This document shows positions 6,405 to 15,854 of a DNA stretch of 33,011 nucleotides, piece after piece (the stretch's first letter is position 1; every line of letters begins with the position of its first letter). The notes beneath the pieces were generated by a model. The model searched no databases and had not been told where the DNA came from. It worked only from the letters and a program-made list of their open reading frames with translations. Location of the stretch: IMG/VR virus record IMGVR_UViG_3300025736_000100, positions 1-33,011 of that record. One strand, given 5' to 3'. Position numbers and translations under genes: made by a program. The stretch is from a virus.

Positions 6405-7445
6405 TTAGTTCTTGTCCGTATGCTCATACCAAGTGACTTCTATCGATGCTGGTCCATTTGATGTAGCCGTGTCGGCTCCGACATATCTGAAGCAATATCT
6501 AGTGCCTGCTAGTAAGATGTACTCATCGGTTCCTCTTGAGCCACCAGCTGTTCCTCCTTTTCCAGCACCAACTGCTTCTATATGTAGTTGAGTTGTTGAG
6601 CTGGTATAAGTTGCGTTAACCACTGGAGTGGTTGCTGTTGAGACTTTTACTGAGTTCCTATTTCTATTGTGTGGGACATAAGCTGTTCCTCCACTTGTAA
6701 CTGCTACTTCTTCAATACTGAAGAGCCCAGCGTTTGTTGCTCCAACCATGGCTTCACAATGAAACCATTTATCTCCTGCAGGTGTAGTGAACGCAATATT
6801 GATTTCTCCATCTTTCGCAAGATTAGCATCTGCTACGTGTATAGCAAAAGAACTTCCAGAGTGGACTTCGTGATGTGAATAATCAATATTCATTAAAACA
6901 TTAGTGCTTGCATCAACGCCAACATCTAAATCATTAGCTACCAAACCAACATTACCAATAGTGTTGGTTCCTGATGCAATAACAGGGTCAGCAGTAAGAG
7001 CAACAGGACTGTTCTTGATATTAGCAGAAACATCAACTGTGCAAGCACCACTTGTCTGAGTGATAATTATAGTGAAAGACTGACCGTTAGTCTGTCCAAA
7101 ATTAATAGAAGAAACAGCTACTGAAAGACTGGTGTTACCTACGCTCTCGTAAATCTTAGTACCATTGTCAGAAGATATAGTTATAGTTCGAGACTCAGCA
7201 CTTGAGAACTCAAGACCAACGTTATCTAATATGTAATCATAAGAAGGAGTTACTACCTCTGAATAAGGTGCTGCGTTTATGTCGTAAGCCGTGTCGTTAA
7301 TAACATTCTCAATCTTTAATTGTGATGTTGTAGGAAGGGGATTATCACTGTCCACTGGTAGCCCTGTGTCATAGTCCATTATTTTTATAGGTACTGGGTT
7401 GTCTTCCTTGACCATAGCGTTGTTGTTGAATTCGGTTAGTGTCAT
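6405..7445 (-). CDS. Beta-rich virion surface protein
   Basis: 346 residues with Ser/Thr/Asn-rich, alternating hydrophobic sequence typical of virion surface proteins. The N-terminus (MTLTEFNNNAMVKEDNPVPIKIMDYDTGLPVD) looks like an attachment segment. The C-terminal 150 residues, with GDKWFHCEAMVGATNAGLFSIEEVAV and LLAGTRYCFRYVGADTATSN, resemble a jelly-roll tip often seen in baseplate or head-fibre proteins. It is coupled by ATGA to a 36-residue acidic gene and followed by the small collagen protein, so the two may form one spike. I do not recognise a named family. Confidence 0.6.
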   Translation of the reverse strand: MTLTEFNNNAMVKEDNPVPIKIMDYDTGLPVDSDNPLPTTSQLKIENVINDTAYDINAAPYSEVVTPSYDYILDNVGLEFSSAESRTITISSDNGTKIYESVGNTSLSVAVSSINFGQTNGQSFTIIITQTSGACTVDVSANIKNSPVALTADPVIASGTNTIGNVGLVANDLDVGVDASTNVLMNIDYSHHEVHSGSSFAIHVADANLAKDGEINIAFTTPAGDKWFHCEAMVGATNAGLFSIEEVAVTSGGTAYVPHNRNRNSVKVSTATTPVVNATYTSSTTQLHIEAVGAGKGGTAGGSRGTDEYILLAGTRYCFRYVGADTATSNGPASIEVTWYEHTDKN

Positions 7446-7552
7446 TCTTCATCCTCGAACAAGTGGTCCATACCAATAACCTTACCTTCAACGCCTGCTA
7501 ATACTGCGTCATCCTCTTCATCATCCATCCTTTTGAATTCTTCTTCTAACAT
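7442..7552 (-). CDS. 36-residue acidic protein
   Basis: MLEEEFKRMDDEEDDAVLAG... : 36 residues, about a third Asp or Glu. The start overlaps the MuF-zeta stop as TAATG and the stop overlaps the next gene as ATGA, so it is tightly coupled on both sides, the main support for its being real. Acidic mini-proteins next to toxin domains can be antitoxins or DNA mimics; with no family match here, that is only a possibility. Confidence 0.6.
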   Translation of the reverse strand: MLEEEFKRMDDEEDDAVLAGVEGKVIGMDHLFEDEE

Positions 7553-9072
7553 TATAGGTACCCCCGCTTGGCTATGTCTTTATTTTCAGCTAACATCTTA
7601 GCTGGCATAGTGTTGTCTTTCCTTGTGAATGAGCCGAAATGTTGGCTCAGTTTATCAACTGTAGATTTAATCATGTGTTCGTAATCAACTATCATCTCGT
7701 AGGGTGTGTATCGTCCTTCTTCGACGTATCTTTTAGCCGCCATTGTCATTGCTTGGTCTACTGGAACATCAACGAATATGAGTGTGGACTTGTAACCTTT
7801 AGCGTGTAGTTTATCAACAACCTTCGCTGACTTGTCGTGGTTCTTCATCGTCCCATCAATTATGAAGTTTGCTCCTTGTTTTGATGCTTCTGCTATGAAT
7901 GTCTGATTAAGTGTAGTGCTCTCTTTGTGTACTATCTGTGAGCCTTTACCACCGTTGTACTCTGGTAGTCGCTCTTTAATCTGGTCTGCGGCTAACATTA
8001 CATATCGTTCTCCAGCGTTGTCTTCTAATAATAACTTGTTGTCTCCTACTTGTTTGAAGTCGTTTTGTGTTGCGAATGTTTTACCAGCTCCTGGTAGTCC
8101 TGCCATGAATACAACTTTTGATTGACCGTCGTTAGGTGCGGCTTGTTTGATTGCATTCGCGTAATCTCCTGCTATCTCTTTGTGTACTTTTACACGTGCC
8201 GGATTCCATGTCATAGTCGCATGATTGTAGTTATTACCTAATGTATCTTTACCTGCTTGTACAAGCCTTGTTTGCTCCTTCATACTCTTGATGTCAGCGG
8301 GTTTAATGTATGAGTCCAACTCTTTAGCCAACTCGTGTTTATTCTGCTGTCTGGTGGGTGATTGAGGGCTGCTTGCTAACCTGCCGGTTTTTGGGTCTTT
8401 GTACCAATAACGGTAGTGTCCTGGGCCACCTGTTCGTTTAACATACTTTGCTTTCATCCCAACAGATAATTCTGTGATGGACTTCTCTTGAATGTAAACA
8501 CACCTACTCCTACAATTAGGGTGAGCTGGTGGCATATCAAACTCTTGACCTTCATATTTGAATCGTTGGTCGATGCCGATTGTTTTACCATCAAGTGCTC
8601 TACATACAGGGCTTGTTCTATTGTCAAGGTGTGCGTCCCATCGTTTCCTTAACTTCAACCCGCTTTCACGAGCCGCATCTAAGTGTCCCATGTTTTCGGC
8701 TCTGTTCATTTCAGTTCTTGCTATCATCCTAGCTCTGTCTACTGATACGTCGAGGACTTTCTTTACACGGTCCTTCATAGCCTCAACTGACTCGAGGTTC
8801 AGTAGGCTTTGTGATAACTCCTTACGTAACTTGTTAGAAGCTTCATCCTTCAAATCTTTAATGTTCTCAAAGGTGAATCGTTCAAGCATGTCGTATCTCG
8901 CAGGGTTACCGGTAAAGTTCATATTAAATTGTATGCCTAAAGCATCTAATCCTTCCTCATAGCTTTCTCTAAGGTATTTGCTTATCAGTGGGCTAAGTAC
9001 ACCCACGTCTAAGATGCTGACGAACTTAATCGTCAAGTCTTCAATTATCCCTTTGAGTTCAGCGTCAATCAT
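7552..9072 (-). CDS. MuF/SPP1 gp7-type minor head protein fused to a zeta-toxin-like kinase
   Basis: 506 residues in two parts. Residues about 60-195 are a MuF/gp7 head morphogenesis domain: ARTEMNRAENMGHLDAARE (118-136), HLDNRTSPVCRALDGK (148-163) and PPAHPNCRSRCVY (181-193). Residues about 318-480 are a P-loop kinase of zeta toxin type: Walker A GLPGAGKT (325-332), MLAADQIKERLPEY with likely base Asp363, HKESTTL, IIDGT, and RYVEEGRYTP near 448-457. The MuF part is found with portal proteins at the vertex; the toxin part in known zeta enzymes phosphorylates UDP-sugars. A linker at 205-240 joins them. ATG 9072 overlaps the portal stop. Confidence 0.85.
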   Translation of the reverse strand: MIDAELKGIIEDLTIKFVSILDVGVLSPLISKYLRESYEEGLDALGIQFNMNFTGNPARYDMLERFTFENIKDLKDEASNKLRKELSQSLLNLESVEAMKDRVKKVLDVSVDRARMIARTEMNRAENMGHLDAARESGLKLRKRWDAHLDNRTSPVCRALDGKTIGIDQRFKYEGQEFDMPPAHPNCRSRCVYIQEKSITELSVGMKAKYVKRTGGPGHYRYWYKDPKTGRLASSPQSPTRQQNKHELAKELDSYIKPADIKSMKEQTRLVQAGKDTLGNNYNHATMTWNPARVKVHKEIAGDYANAIKQAAPNDGQSKVVFMAGLPGAGKTFATQNDFKQVGDNKLLLEDNAGERYVMLAADQIKERLPEYNGGKGSQIVHKESTTLNQTFIAEASKQGANFIIDGTMKNHDKSAKVVDKLHAKGYKSTLIFVDVPVDQAMTMAAKRYVEEGRYTPYEMIVDYEHMIKSTVDKLSQHFGSFTRKDNTMPAKMLAENKDIAKRGYL

Positions 9073-10877
9073 TGTATCTTGTCTAACTCACTACTCTTCA
9101 ATTGGTCAATGCGTGATAGTATTTCTTTGCCACGAGTCTTCATAGCAGCAACTAAATCTTTTTCTAAGTCGTTCCAAGGCTTGTCTGCCTTCATACTCTT
9201 CTCTTCAACGTAAGCATCTTCGAATTCGGGTTCTTCTAATTGAACTCCTCCATCTATGACTTTAAGCTCCTCGTAGAAGAACACATCCATACCGTCTTGG
9301 AATCGCACCATGTAAACCTTTTCTTCGCCGTTGGTCTTAATGTATTCGACAATACCTGTCTTGCCAGCATGTGCTTTATGGTTACCGGTTACTTTGACAC
9401 GTGTACCTTTCATGATACCTAAAGCCTTCATCGACTTATTACCAGGTCCTTCGTCTCCGTTGAAACCAGCATTCTGTGTCTTAATCTCTCGGTCTAACTC
9501 TTTCTCAGCATTCTCATCCTTCTGCTTAGTAAGTTCGACAACATCAATGTTCTCTTCCTCAGCCACCATTTCCGGAGTCTTAATACCCATACGAATCTGA
9601 GCTTCATATAATGTGTGTCGCTGGATGTCTTCTGTGAGGTCGTAATCATCCCACTTGAACTCTAATAGTTCGAATGCTTCTTCTCCCCACTCAGGAATAA
9701 TCTCCTTATCGATATGGTACTTGATATTAAGAAGCATTGGCTTAACTGCTTTACGCTTGTTGACTTTGCTCTGGTTCTCAGCGACTGCTTTATTGCTGTC
9801 TTGTGTGAAGCCCATTTCTTCAGCTGTCACACCGAATGCGCCCCATACTAGCTTGGTGAACCATTCTTGTTGTTCGATTATCTGCATTACCTTAGGGTCT
9901 AATTGGAAAGGCGTGAATTTCACTTCTTGATTGACGATTGGGAACTTGAACCCAACCTTTCGCATGAAACCGGTTATTGTGTCTTTAACACGGAATTGTT
10001 TATCAAACCGGTTACGGAACGCTGTGATGCTATCTTGGTCGCCGTTTAATAAACTAATCACTCCTTCTGGCATGTTGTTATTCATATAGAAGTCTAGGTT
10101 GTAATTAGCACCGTATACTAATGTCGTGATTGTGTCAGCAAGTATTTGTATTGGGCTAAGGCCGTATACGTTATTGCTCTGAGGATTGGCTTTAACATAG
10201 ACAATCTCTCTCCTTCCGAAAGGCACTGGTAAAGCCATCGCTGTAGTTCCATATTGGAAGTAAGCAGCAACTTCTTTGTATGCTAATCCGTATTGGTGAA
10301 TGGTTGATTGCCAGTCAGGGCTTTCAGGTGTCATGGCATAGTTAATATTAACCGGCATTACGTAGTCAGTCCTGTTACCGATGTATCCGTATATGTCAGG
10401 GTTCAGTAAGAATGAACCACCGTCTCTTGCGAACATCTCAACGAATTGTCCGCCTTTGTTGAATATCTTAACTATGACTCCTGCGTCTACTTCACAAACA
10501 TCTTTAACTACTGCTCGTAGTATGTATTGGAAGCTTTCCTTGTTGTTGTTAGGATTGTCTAAGAACTTCAGTATGTCGAGCCTTATCTTATCAGCTGCTG
10601 GTGTTGGCTCTGCTTCTTCCTTATACACAATATCATAGTGTGTACTAGCTGCTTCGTCAGCAATAGACTTGATGACGCTGTAGATGTAAGGGTTCTTCGC
10701 CAATTGTCTTAATAGTGGTATGTTCTCTTTCCTTGGGTATCCGAACGGAGGCTTGTAGAGGAAATCAGGGATATAGGCTTTCATGATACCGCTGGTATCA
10801 TTTATCGCCACATCACCTGCACCTCTGTCGCTAAGTGGTTCGGCTTTCCTTCCTATGTCGTATCCAAAAAATTTCAT
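9069..10877 (-). CDS. Portal protein with a C-terminal KOW-like domain
   Basis: 602 residues. The body (about 40-450) is a portal: NPYIYSVIKSIADEAA near 62-77, QSNNVYGLSPIQILADTI, FYMNNNMPEGVISLLNGD, and a C-terminal VWGAFGVTAEEMGFTQDSNKAVAENQ, all typical of the dodecameric DNA-entry channel. Residues about 485-544 are an SH3/KOW-like beta barrel (KGTRVKVTGNHKAHAGKTGI ... VRFQDGMDVFFYEELKVID), unusual for a portal. ATG 10877 with GAGGTAA upstream. It precedes MuF, as in SPP1-like modules. Confidence 0.9.
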   Translation of the reverse strand: MKFFGYDIGRKAEPLSDRGAGDVAINDTSGIMKAYIPDFLYKPPFGYPRKENIPLLRQLAKNPYIYSVIKSIADEAASTHYDIVYKEEAEPTPAADKIRLDILKFLDNPNNNKESFQYILRAVVKDVCEVDAGVIVKIFNKGGQFVEMFARDGGSFLLNPDIYGYIGNRTDYVMPVNINYAMTPESPDWQSTIHQYGLAYKEVAAYFQYGTTAMALPVPFGRREIVYVKANPQSNNVYGLSPIQILADTITTLVYGANYNLDFYMNNNMPEGVISLLNGDQDSITAFRNRFDKQFRVKDTITGFMRKVGFKFPIVNQEVKFTPFQLDPKVMQIIEQQEWFTKLVWGAFGVTAEEMGFTQDSNKAVAENQSKVNKRKAVKPMLLNIKYHIDKEIIPEWGEEAFELLEFKWDDYDLTEDIQRHTLYEAQIRMGIKTPEMVAEEENIDVVELTKQKDENAEKELDREIKTQNAGFNGDEGPGNKSMKALGIMKGTRVKVTGNHKAHAGKTGIVEYIKTNGEEKVYMVRFQDGMDVFFYEELKVIDGGVQLEEPEFEDAYVEEKSMKADKPWNDLEKDLVAAMKTRGKEILSRIDQLKSSELDKIQ

Positions 10878-10886
10878 TTGTTTACC

Positions 10887-11216
10887 TCAGTTACTTTGGT
10901 CTTTAATGTCTTGCTTTATCTCTAATAGTAATGCTTCGATGTTTGCTAGTTTTGCGTTGATTAATGCTATGTCAACGTCCCTGTCGCTATCGATTGCTTG
11001 TAGTGCTAGGATTGATTCTTGGTTTGAATAAAACCCGTTTGATACGTGGTTGATTCGGTCGTCGAATTCTTTGTGGTCTGCGTTCATGTCTGCTTTCCAT
11101 GTTGCAAAATTGAAAGACATTACCAATAGGAAGATAATAACTGTGATTGCTACACCAACGCTGATTTTGAAGCTATGCTTCTCTATACTTGTTTGTTTCT
11201 TTGTGACCATAATCAT
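10887..11216 (-). CDS. Single-pass membrane protein with coiled coil
   Basis: 109 residues from ATG 11216 (MIMVTKKQTSIEK), which overlaps the glycosyltransferase stop as ATGA and has AAGGTGA upstream. Residues about 17-38 (FKISVGVAITVIIFLLVMSF) form one transmembrane helix, preceded by basic residues, so the N-terminus is probably cytoplasmic. The rest is charged and coiled-coil-like (ALINAKLANIEALLLEIKQDI). Candidates are a holin-like or spanin-like lysis factor or a virion membrane-contact protein; nothing in the sequence decides. Confidence 0.7.
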   Translation of the reverse strand: MIMVTKKQTSIEKHSFKISVGVAITVIIFLLVMSFNFATWKADMNADHKEFDDRINHVSNGFYSNQESILALQAIDSDRDVDIALINAKLANIEALLLEIKQDIKDQSN

Positions 11217-12961
11217 TTCACCTTCTCTGCAGCTAATTTTTGAATTAGTAGCTCTTTGTCTTCTGCTTGATTTTTCCACCCTTTATCTATAATTGCATCC
11301 CTTAGAGCTTCTTGACCTTCTCTTGAAAAATGATGATGTAATACTTTCCCTTTTGATATCATAGATTGATTTAACTTTGTGCATCTGGCCCATAGTAAAT
11401 CGTCTACACCTACATGATGGAAATCAGTATCAAATATTTCGCCACCTATCTGGTCTATCAAATCCCTTTTGATTAGGAAATGTTCGCAGATATAACCTTC
11501 AGCATTACGAACACCAGTATCAAAAGCAACGAGACCTTTTACCTTTGAATCATCGACTGCAATTTTTAAGCTATCAGGTAGGAACTCCATATCATTAGCA
11601 GCATACACTATAAGATTCGAAGTTGCTTGTCTTAAGCCTTTTGCGACTTTAACAGGCACTGTCTCATCACCTTCAATGATAATTCGTTGTATTTTGTATT
11701 GTGGGTAGTCTAATTTCTCAATTGAGTCAAGTAATCTTTTTAATCCTTCAGGTCTTCCTAATTGAGGAATAATTATTGATACAATCGGTAAATCAACTGT
11801 TTCTTTATCAACATAATAATGAATGTCACGTAGATAAGTTTTATTTCTTGGTTGATATCTTAGCGCTTCTAGTATGTGTTTTTTAGCACCTTCAATATCT
11901 CCTAGCCAACCTCTTGCCCAGTAAAGTAGTTCATGAGGTTGATAAGTATAATGTGCCATATTATTAGCATAAAAAGGGAACCAAGGTAATTCCATAGCAG
12001 CTACCGTATATGCAGCTACCATTTTAGGATTATTCATGTATTTGTAATATTCAGCAATCTTTATAAATGGTTCACGTCTTGAGTCTTCAATAAATAACGA
12101 TTTGTTATAGCACTCGATTTGTTCTTTATGCATTCCCAACATCTTATAGCAATCACCCATAAATATCATACTTTGTGCTTTTTCTGTTGGCCATTTATTC
12201 ATAGCGATATGTCTTTCAAATTCTTTGATTGCACTTTTAGGTCGATTGCACCACATCAATTCTCTAGCAAAATAATGGCTGTTTCTATCTTCGCCTTGAT
12301 TTTGAAAACAATCAAGAGCTAAGCCAGCAAGATAATTACCTCTGTGTTCTGATGGAATTTGGAAGTGTTCTAGTTTAAATATTTCTTCACCAAAAAAGAA
12401 TCTTTTGCCTGGGCCACTTAATACTTCATGCACCATATTTACCCATTTAATATTAGTTTGATTATACATCTTACTTTGAACGAATTTGATAGCCTCATTA
12501 CCATATTCATCGTGAGCATAAACAAAGTTGTATTCGAATTGGTCCCAACCATCAGCAATGTGTTTGTTAATAGTATCGATGTCTAACATTGTAAATATTT
12601 CATCTGCATCAGCATAACTTACGATATCATTTGAAGCTAGACTTGTACAATAGTTTCTTGCTTCACTAAAGTCGAAGAATTTATTACCATCAACGACAAC
12701 CGGTTCTTCACCTTCAACAATGAATAGATTATTTATTTCATCTGCTTTTTTAGCGTCAATAGTCTTGATAAATTTTGTGCCTACTTCTTCAGTCTTGCAA
12801 CCAAAAGCTTTTGCAATTTCTACAGTTTTATCGTTACTACCAGTATCTACAACGACCGTTTCTCCTCCTCTCGCTTTAAAATCTTCTAAAGACTTTAATA
12901 GTTTAGGAAGAGTTTTCTCTTCGTTCTTGGTTATTACGCAAACTGTAAATTTCGGTTTCAT
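11213..12961 (-). CDS. Two-domain family 2 glycosyltransferase with TPR linker
   Basis: 582 residues. Residues 1-~200 are a GT-A family 2 domain: VCVITKNEEKTLPKLLKSL, nucleotide-binding VVDTGSNDKT (37-46) and the metal-binding DAD at 118-120. Residues about 210-385 form TPR-like helices (LALDCFQNQGEDRNSHYFAR). From about 393 a second GT-A-like domain starts (LPIVSIIIPQLGRPEGLKRL), with ND at VYAANDMEFLPDS. The substrate is unknown; in virus genomes such enzymes decorate virion proteins, DNA or host surface. Hand-counted lines are about one third GC against about 42 % around it, hinting at transfer. ATGA overlaps on both sides. Confidence 0.85.
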   Translation of the reverse strand: MKPKFTVCVITKNEEKTLPKLLKSLEDFKARGGETVVVDTGSNDKTVEIAKAFGCKTEEVGTKFIKTIDAKKADEINNLFIVEGEEPVVVDGNKFFDFSEARNYCTSLASNDIVSYADADEIFTMLDIDTINKHIADGWDQFEYNFVYAHDEYGNEAIKFVQSKMYNQTNIKWVNMVHEVLSGPGKRFFFGEEIFKLEHFQIPSEHRGNYLAGLALDCFQNQGEDRNSHYFARELMWCNRPKSAIKEFERHIAMNKWPTEKAQSMIFMGDCYKMLGMHKEQIECYNKSLFIEDSRREPFIKIAEYYKYMNNPKMVAAYTVAAMELPWFPFYANNMAHYTYQPHELLYWARGWLGDIEGAKKHILEALRYQPRNKTYLRDIHYYVDKETVDLPIVSIIIPQLGRPEGLKRLLDSIEKLDYPQYKIQRIIIEGDETVPVKVAKGLRQATSNLIVYAANDMEFLPDSLKIAVDDSKVKGLVAFDTGVRNAEGYICEHFLIKRDLIDQIGGEIFDTDFHHVGVDDLLWARCTKLNQSMISKGKVLHHHFSREGQEALRDAIIDKGWKNQAEDKELLIQKLAAEKVK

Positions 12962-13851
12962 GTACCGTTCACCTTTGAAATGCTTGCTATTGCGATGCCG
13001 TTGATTTTTGCGATGCTAGCGTTTGCTACGCCTAAGAAGTTGTTAGCCCAGCCAGCAGCTGGTAGGAAAGGATACTGTATTCCTGTTCCACCATTGTATA
13101 GTTCATCTATGTCGGCTTGTTCTAAAGCTCTGTTCCAAATGCCTATTTCATCGATACCACCATCCCACCAACGAGTTGCGTTACCATCGGCACCACCTAT
13201 TGTTAAGTCTTTGGTGCTTCCAAAGGTTCCTGGAGAAGGTTCAGGCGAAGCACATCTGACTCCATCAAGATATAAGTAAGCGTTAGTGTTACTCTGGTCT
13301 ATAACAAGAACTACATGATGCCAATTAGTATCAACGATTGGTGATTCATCCATACCGAAACTCATGTTTGCATTATCACCGTAAGCTTGAACTACGCCTG
13401 TAGATTTAGGTACACGAACCATCCACTCACCCGCGCCTGTGTCGCCTTTACCAAAGATAGAACACCAGTCAGGAGTAATAGTAGCGTCTAACTTAACCCA
13501 AGCACTGATTGTGAAGTCGTGGCTATCAGGTCGTAAATCAGCGTGGTCGGGGACAGTGATAACATCGCCATTACCGTCATAATCAAAAGCGCCATTTATC
13601 TTACCACTACCATTATATACAGCATTAGCAACCGTTCCGTCATGTGAATTTACTGAGTCAATTTGTGTAGCACTATCAACATCGAACTTCCAATAAGCGA
13701 CACAACCTATTGATAAAGCTATACGATTAGCTGACATCATAGACAATAGTTTACCATCAGCCATATACTCTAATTCTCTGTTCCAAATATCAGTAACAGG
13801 AAGTAGCTTACCATCAGCCATATAGTTTAATGCTTCGTTGAGGTCTGCCAT
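12958..13851 (-). CDS. LamG / concanavalin A-like fibre or adhesin protein
   Basis: 297 residues. Residues about 48-255 are a LamG-type jelly roll of the laminin G 3 kind: VAYWKFDVDSATQIDSVNSH, FDYDGNGDVITVPDHADLRP, FTISAWVKLD, WHHVVLVIDQSNTNAYLYLD and GGIDEIGIWNRALEQADIDEL, the last being a family hallmark. The N-terminus has two copies of (Y)MADGKLLP/S spaced by about 20 residues. The domain usually binds sugars, so this is a probable receptor-binding or fibre-tip protein. It overlaps both neighbours in the fibre operon. Confidence 0.85.
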   Translation of the reverse strand: MADLNEALNYMADGKLLPVTDIWNRELEYMADGKLLSMMSANRIALSIGCVAYWKFDVDSATQIDSVNSHDGTVANAVYNGSGKINGAFDYDGNGDVITVPDHADLRPDSHDFTISAWVKLDATITPDWCSIFGKGDTGAGEWMVRVPKSTGVVQAYGDNANMSFGMDESPIVDTNWHHVVLVIDQSNTNAYLYLDGVRCASPEPSPGTFGSTKDLTIGGADGNATRWWDGGIDEIGIWNRALEQADIDELYNGGTGIQYPFLPAAGWANNFLGVANASIAKINGIAIASISKVNGT

Positions 13852-15590
13852 TAGGTTACCTCTATTGAGTCAACTGTGAAGTCTGAACTAGCATTTTGAC
13901 AAACAATCCTTACGAGATACAACCCATCTCTCGTTGGAGTGATTGTCGCTGATTGTTGGTGTCTTGAAGTGTCGTTATCATCGAATAGAACGCTGTCTTC
14001 TAACAACCCATTAGAACCATAAACATCCATTCTTGGCTCACGAGTCCAACCAGTCGTTGAAGCCTTCGTACCATATAATGTTATTGCTGTATCAGTTGAT
14101 TTCACATACACAGGTATAGTCATTTTGAACCATGTGCTACTATTCGTTGAATTAATAATCCAAGCCTTTGGAGAAGCAGCATTCTGAAATTGTGCGTCAC
14201 CATAACCACTATAAAATCTATGGTCATTTATTGTCTGGTTATAGTGTTCAAAACCCACTGGATAATCACCAGTAGCTACACGTTGGTTAAAAGTTACATC
14301 AGCTACGACTAACTTACAATATGAGAAGAGCGCCTGTCCTCCTCTACCTATTTCAACAGAGTTTGCGTTGTTAGCTTGTGACCCACCAGGCCCTATGCTG
14401 AACTCGCAACTACGAAATATTACATTAGCTACGCCAGCTGATATAAACACTCCTGATGCAGTCGTTGTAGCGTATACCTCACAACTATTAAACGCTAGTC
14501 CACCACCGTCACCGCTATTAAGGTATATAGGTCTGACACAGTTGCTAAACACACAATTATTAAATGATGTAGCGTAACCACTGACTCCATCTGATTGATA
14601 CACTGAACCGTTGGACTTTGTATAATTCATCCAGACACAATCCTTAAACGTTACTCCACCACAACCATTAAAAGAACGATATATAAAATATGAGCCGTAA
14701 CCAACGCATTCAGTAGCTGTTATTCCTACATCGCTAGCCGTACCAGGTCTTATTAACATACCACTTGCTTGTTCGTTCTGGCTTACCCCTTCGACGACAA
14801 TATTTTGTGAACTTGAACCATCAACCGCCATAAAAGCTGTGTAGTCGCTAGTTTTGACACAATCGCCTCTTATCTCGACATTCTTGACAATCGCAGGAAC
14901 GTTATCGCTGAATTTTGTTACACATTGACTTCCACCCCATCGGTGAGTTGCGTCAACTGATGAGAAGACAACGTTACGTGTTAGGTTTACTACACGAGCA
15001 CCGTCTGCGTGGGCGTTAGCAAAACCTGTTGAATAGCTAATTGTTAAACCTGCAACACCAGTTACTGTCACCTTCTCTGTATTTGCAGCATCAGTATAAG
15101 TGTCAGTATTCTCAACTGCTATCTCATCACCTACTAGCCAACCAGTAGCAGCTGCAACAGTGATGTCTGTATCGGTAGCTGTTATTGCAGCTGTTAGCGT
15201 TGTATGATTAGTCTTAGCTGCACCAACAATCTCTATGTCAGCACTACCCCAGCCTTGAAAGTAAGGCCCACCATCTGTTCCATCAGCAATTATTTCTGCA
15301 GTGAAAGCAGCTCCAATAGGTGTTGCTTCAGTCCCTATTTCTAGCTTACCAGCTACTCCTGGTATTCTCCAATAACTTGATATACGAAGCGAAGTATCCT
15401 TAGTGGTATCCCAAGTTAGTGTACCACCTGCTCTTATATCAATAATAGCGTAAGTCTTTAAGGCATCATCCTCATCGAATGTTACGGTATCATCTATCCA
15501 TACGGTGTCACCATCTGCAGGTACTGAACCTCCTACCCATGTTGCTCCTGCTGTCCAATTACCATCTGTGGTTGATGCGACTGTTGCCAT
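13851..15590 (-). CDS. G8 domain / right-handed beta-helix spike protein
   Basis: 579 residues. Residues about 8-75 match a G8-like module (GNWTAGATWVGGSVPADGDT, then IDDTVTFDEDDALKTYAIID). A short Ig-like insertion follows (TALTAAITATDTDIT-type motif near 130-200). Residues about 210-440 show repeated short strands of parallel beta-helix type (GGVTFKDCVWMNYT, TSFNNCVFSNCVRPIYL, VIFRSCEFSIG). The C-terminus is a jelly-roll-like tip (DGLYLVRIVCQNASSDFTVD). Such proteins act as host-binding or polysaccharide-degrading spikes. No catalytic residues could be assigned. Confidence 0.75.
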   Translation of the reverse strand: MATVASTTDGNWTAGATWVGGSVPADGDTVWIDDTVTFDEDDALKTYAIIDIRAGGTLTWDTTKDTSLRISSYWRIPGVAGKLEIGTEATPIGAAFTAEIIADGTDGGPYFQGWGSADIEIVGAAKTNHTTLTAAITATDTDITVAAATGWLVGDEIAVENTDTYTDAANTEKVTVTGVAGLTISYSTGFANAHADGARVVNLTRNVVFSSVDATHRWGGSQCVTKFSDNVPAIVKNVEIRGDCVKTSDYTAFMAVDGSSSQNIVVEGVSQNEQASGMLIRPGTASDVGITATECVGYGSYFIYRSFNGCGGVTFKDCVWMNYTKSNGSVYQSDGVSGYATSFNNCVFSNCVRPIYLNSGDGGGLAFNSCEVYATTTASGVFISAGVANVIFRSCEFSIGPGGSQANNANSVEIGRGGQALFSYCKLVVADVTFNQRVATGDYPVGFEHYNQTINDHRFYSGYGDAQFQNAASPKAWIINSTNSSTWFKMTIPVYVKSTDTAITLYGTKASTTGWTREPRMDVYGSNGLLEDSVLFDDNDTSRHQQSATITPTRDGLYLVRIVCQNASSDFTVDSIEVT

Positions 15591-15853
15591 TATAGTTCAC
15601 TTCCTTCTTCGCCTATGAATGGTTCAACCATCGCTAGCCAGGCAGCTGTTCGTTCCATGCTGAGTTGTTCGTTCTTGATTCTTATCCTAATCAGGCCCTT
15701 TAGTTCATTCTTGGTCTTGTTGTGTATCTCATAGACAGAGAAGTACACTATATGAATACTCTCAGGTGAACCATCATGTGACACACCAACTCTCAACTTC
15801 ATGATGTAGTCGGAGTATTTCTCGACTTCTCGTATTGTAAATAGTCTAACCAT
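15590..15853 (-). CDS. 87-residue protein of the fibre operon
   Basis: The likely start is ATG 15853 (MVRLFTIREVEKYSDYIMKL), one base after the stop of the collagen-like gene, with GGAG about ten bases upstream. The protein is mixed alpha/beta with hydrophobic strands (SIHIVYFSVYEIH) and a helical C-terminus (RTAAWLAMVEPFIGEEGSEL). It could be a fibre assembly chaperone, since such proteins are often coded beside fibres, but I do not recognise a family. Confidence 0.55.
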   Translation of the reverse strand: MVRLFTIREVEKYSDYIMKLRVGVSHDGSPESIHIVYFSVYEIHNKTKNELKGLIRIRIKNEQLSMERTAAWLAMVEPFIGEEGSEL

Positions 15854-15854
15854 C

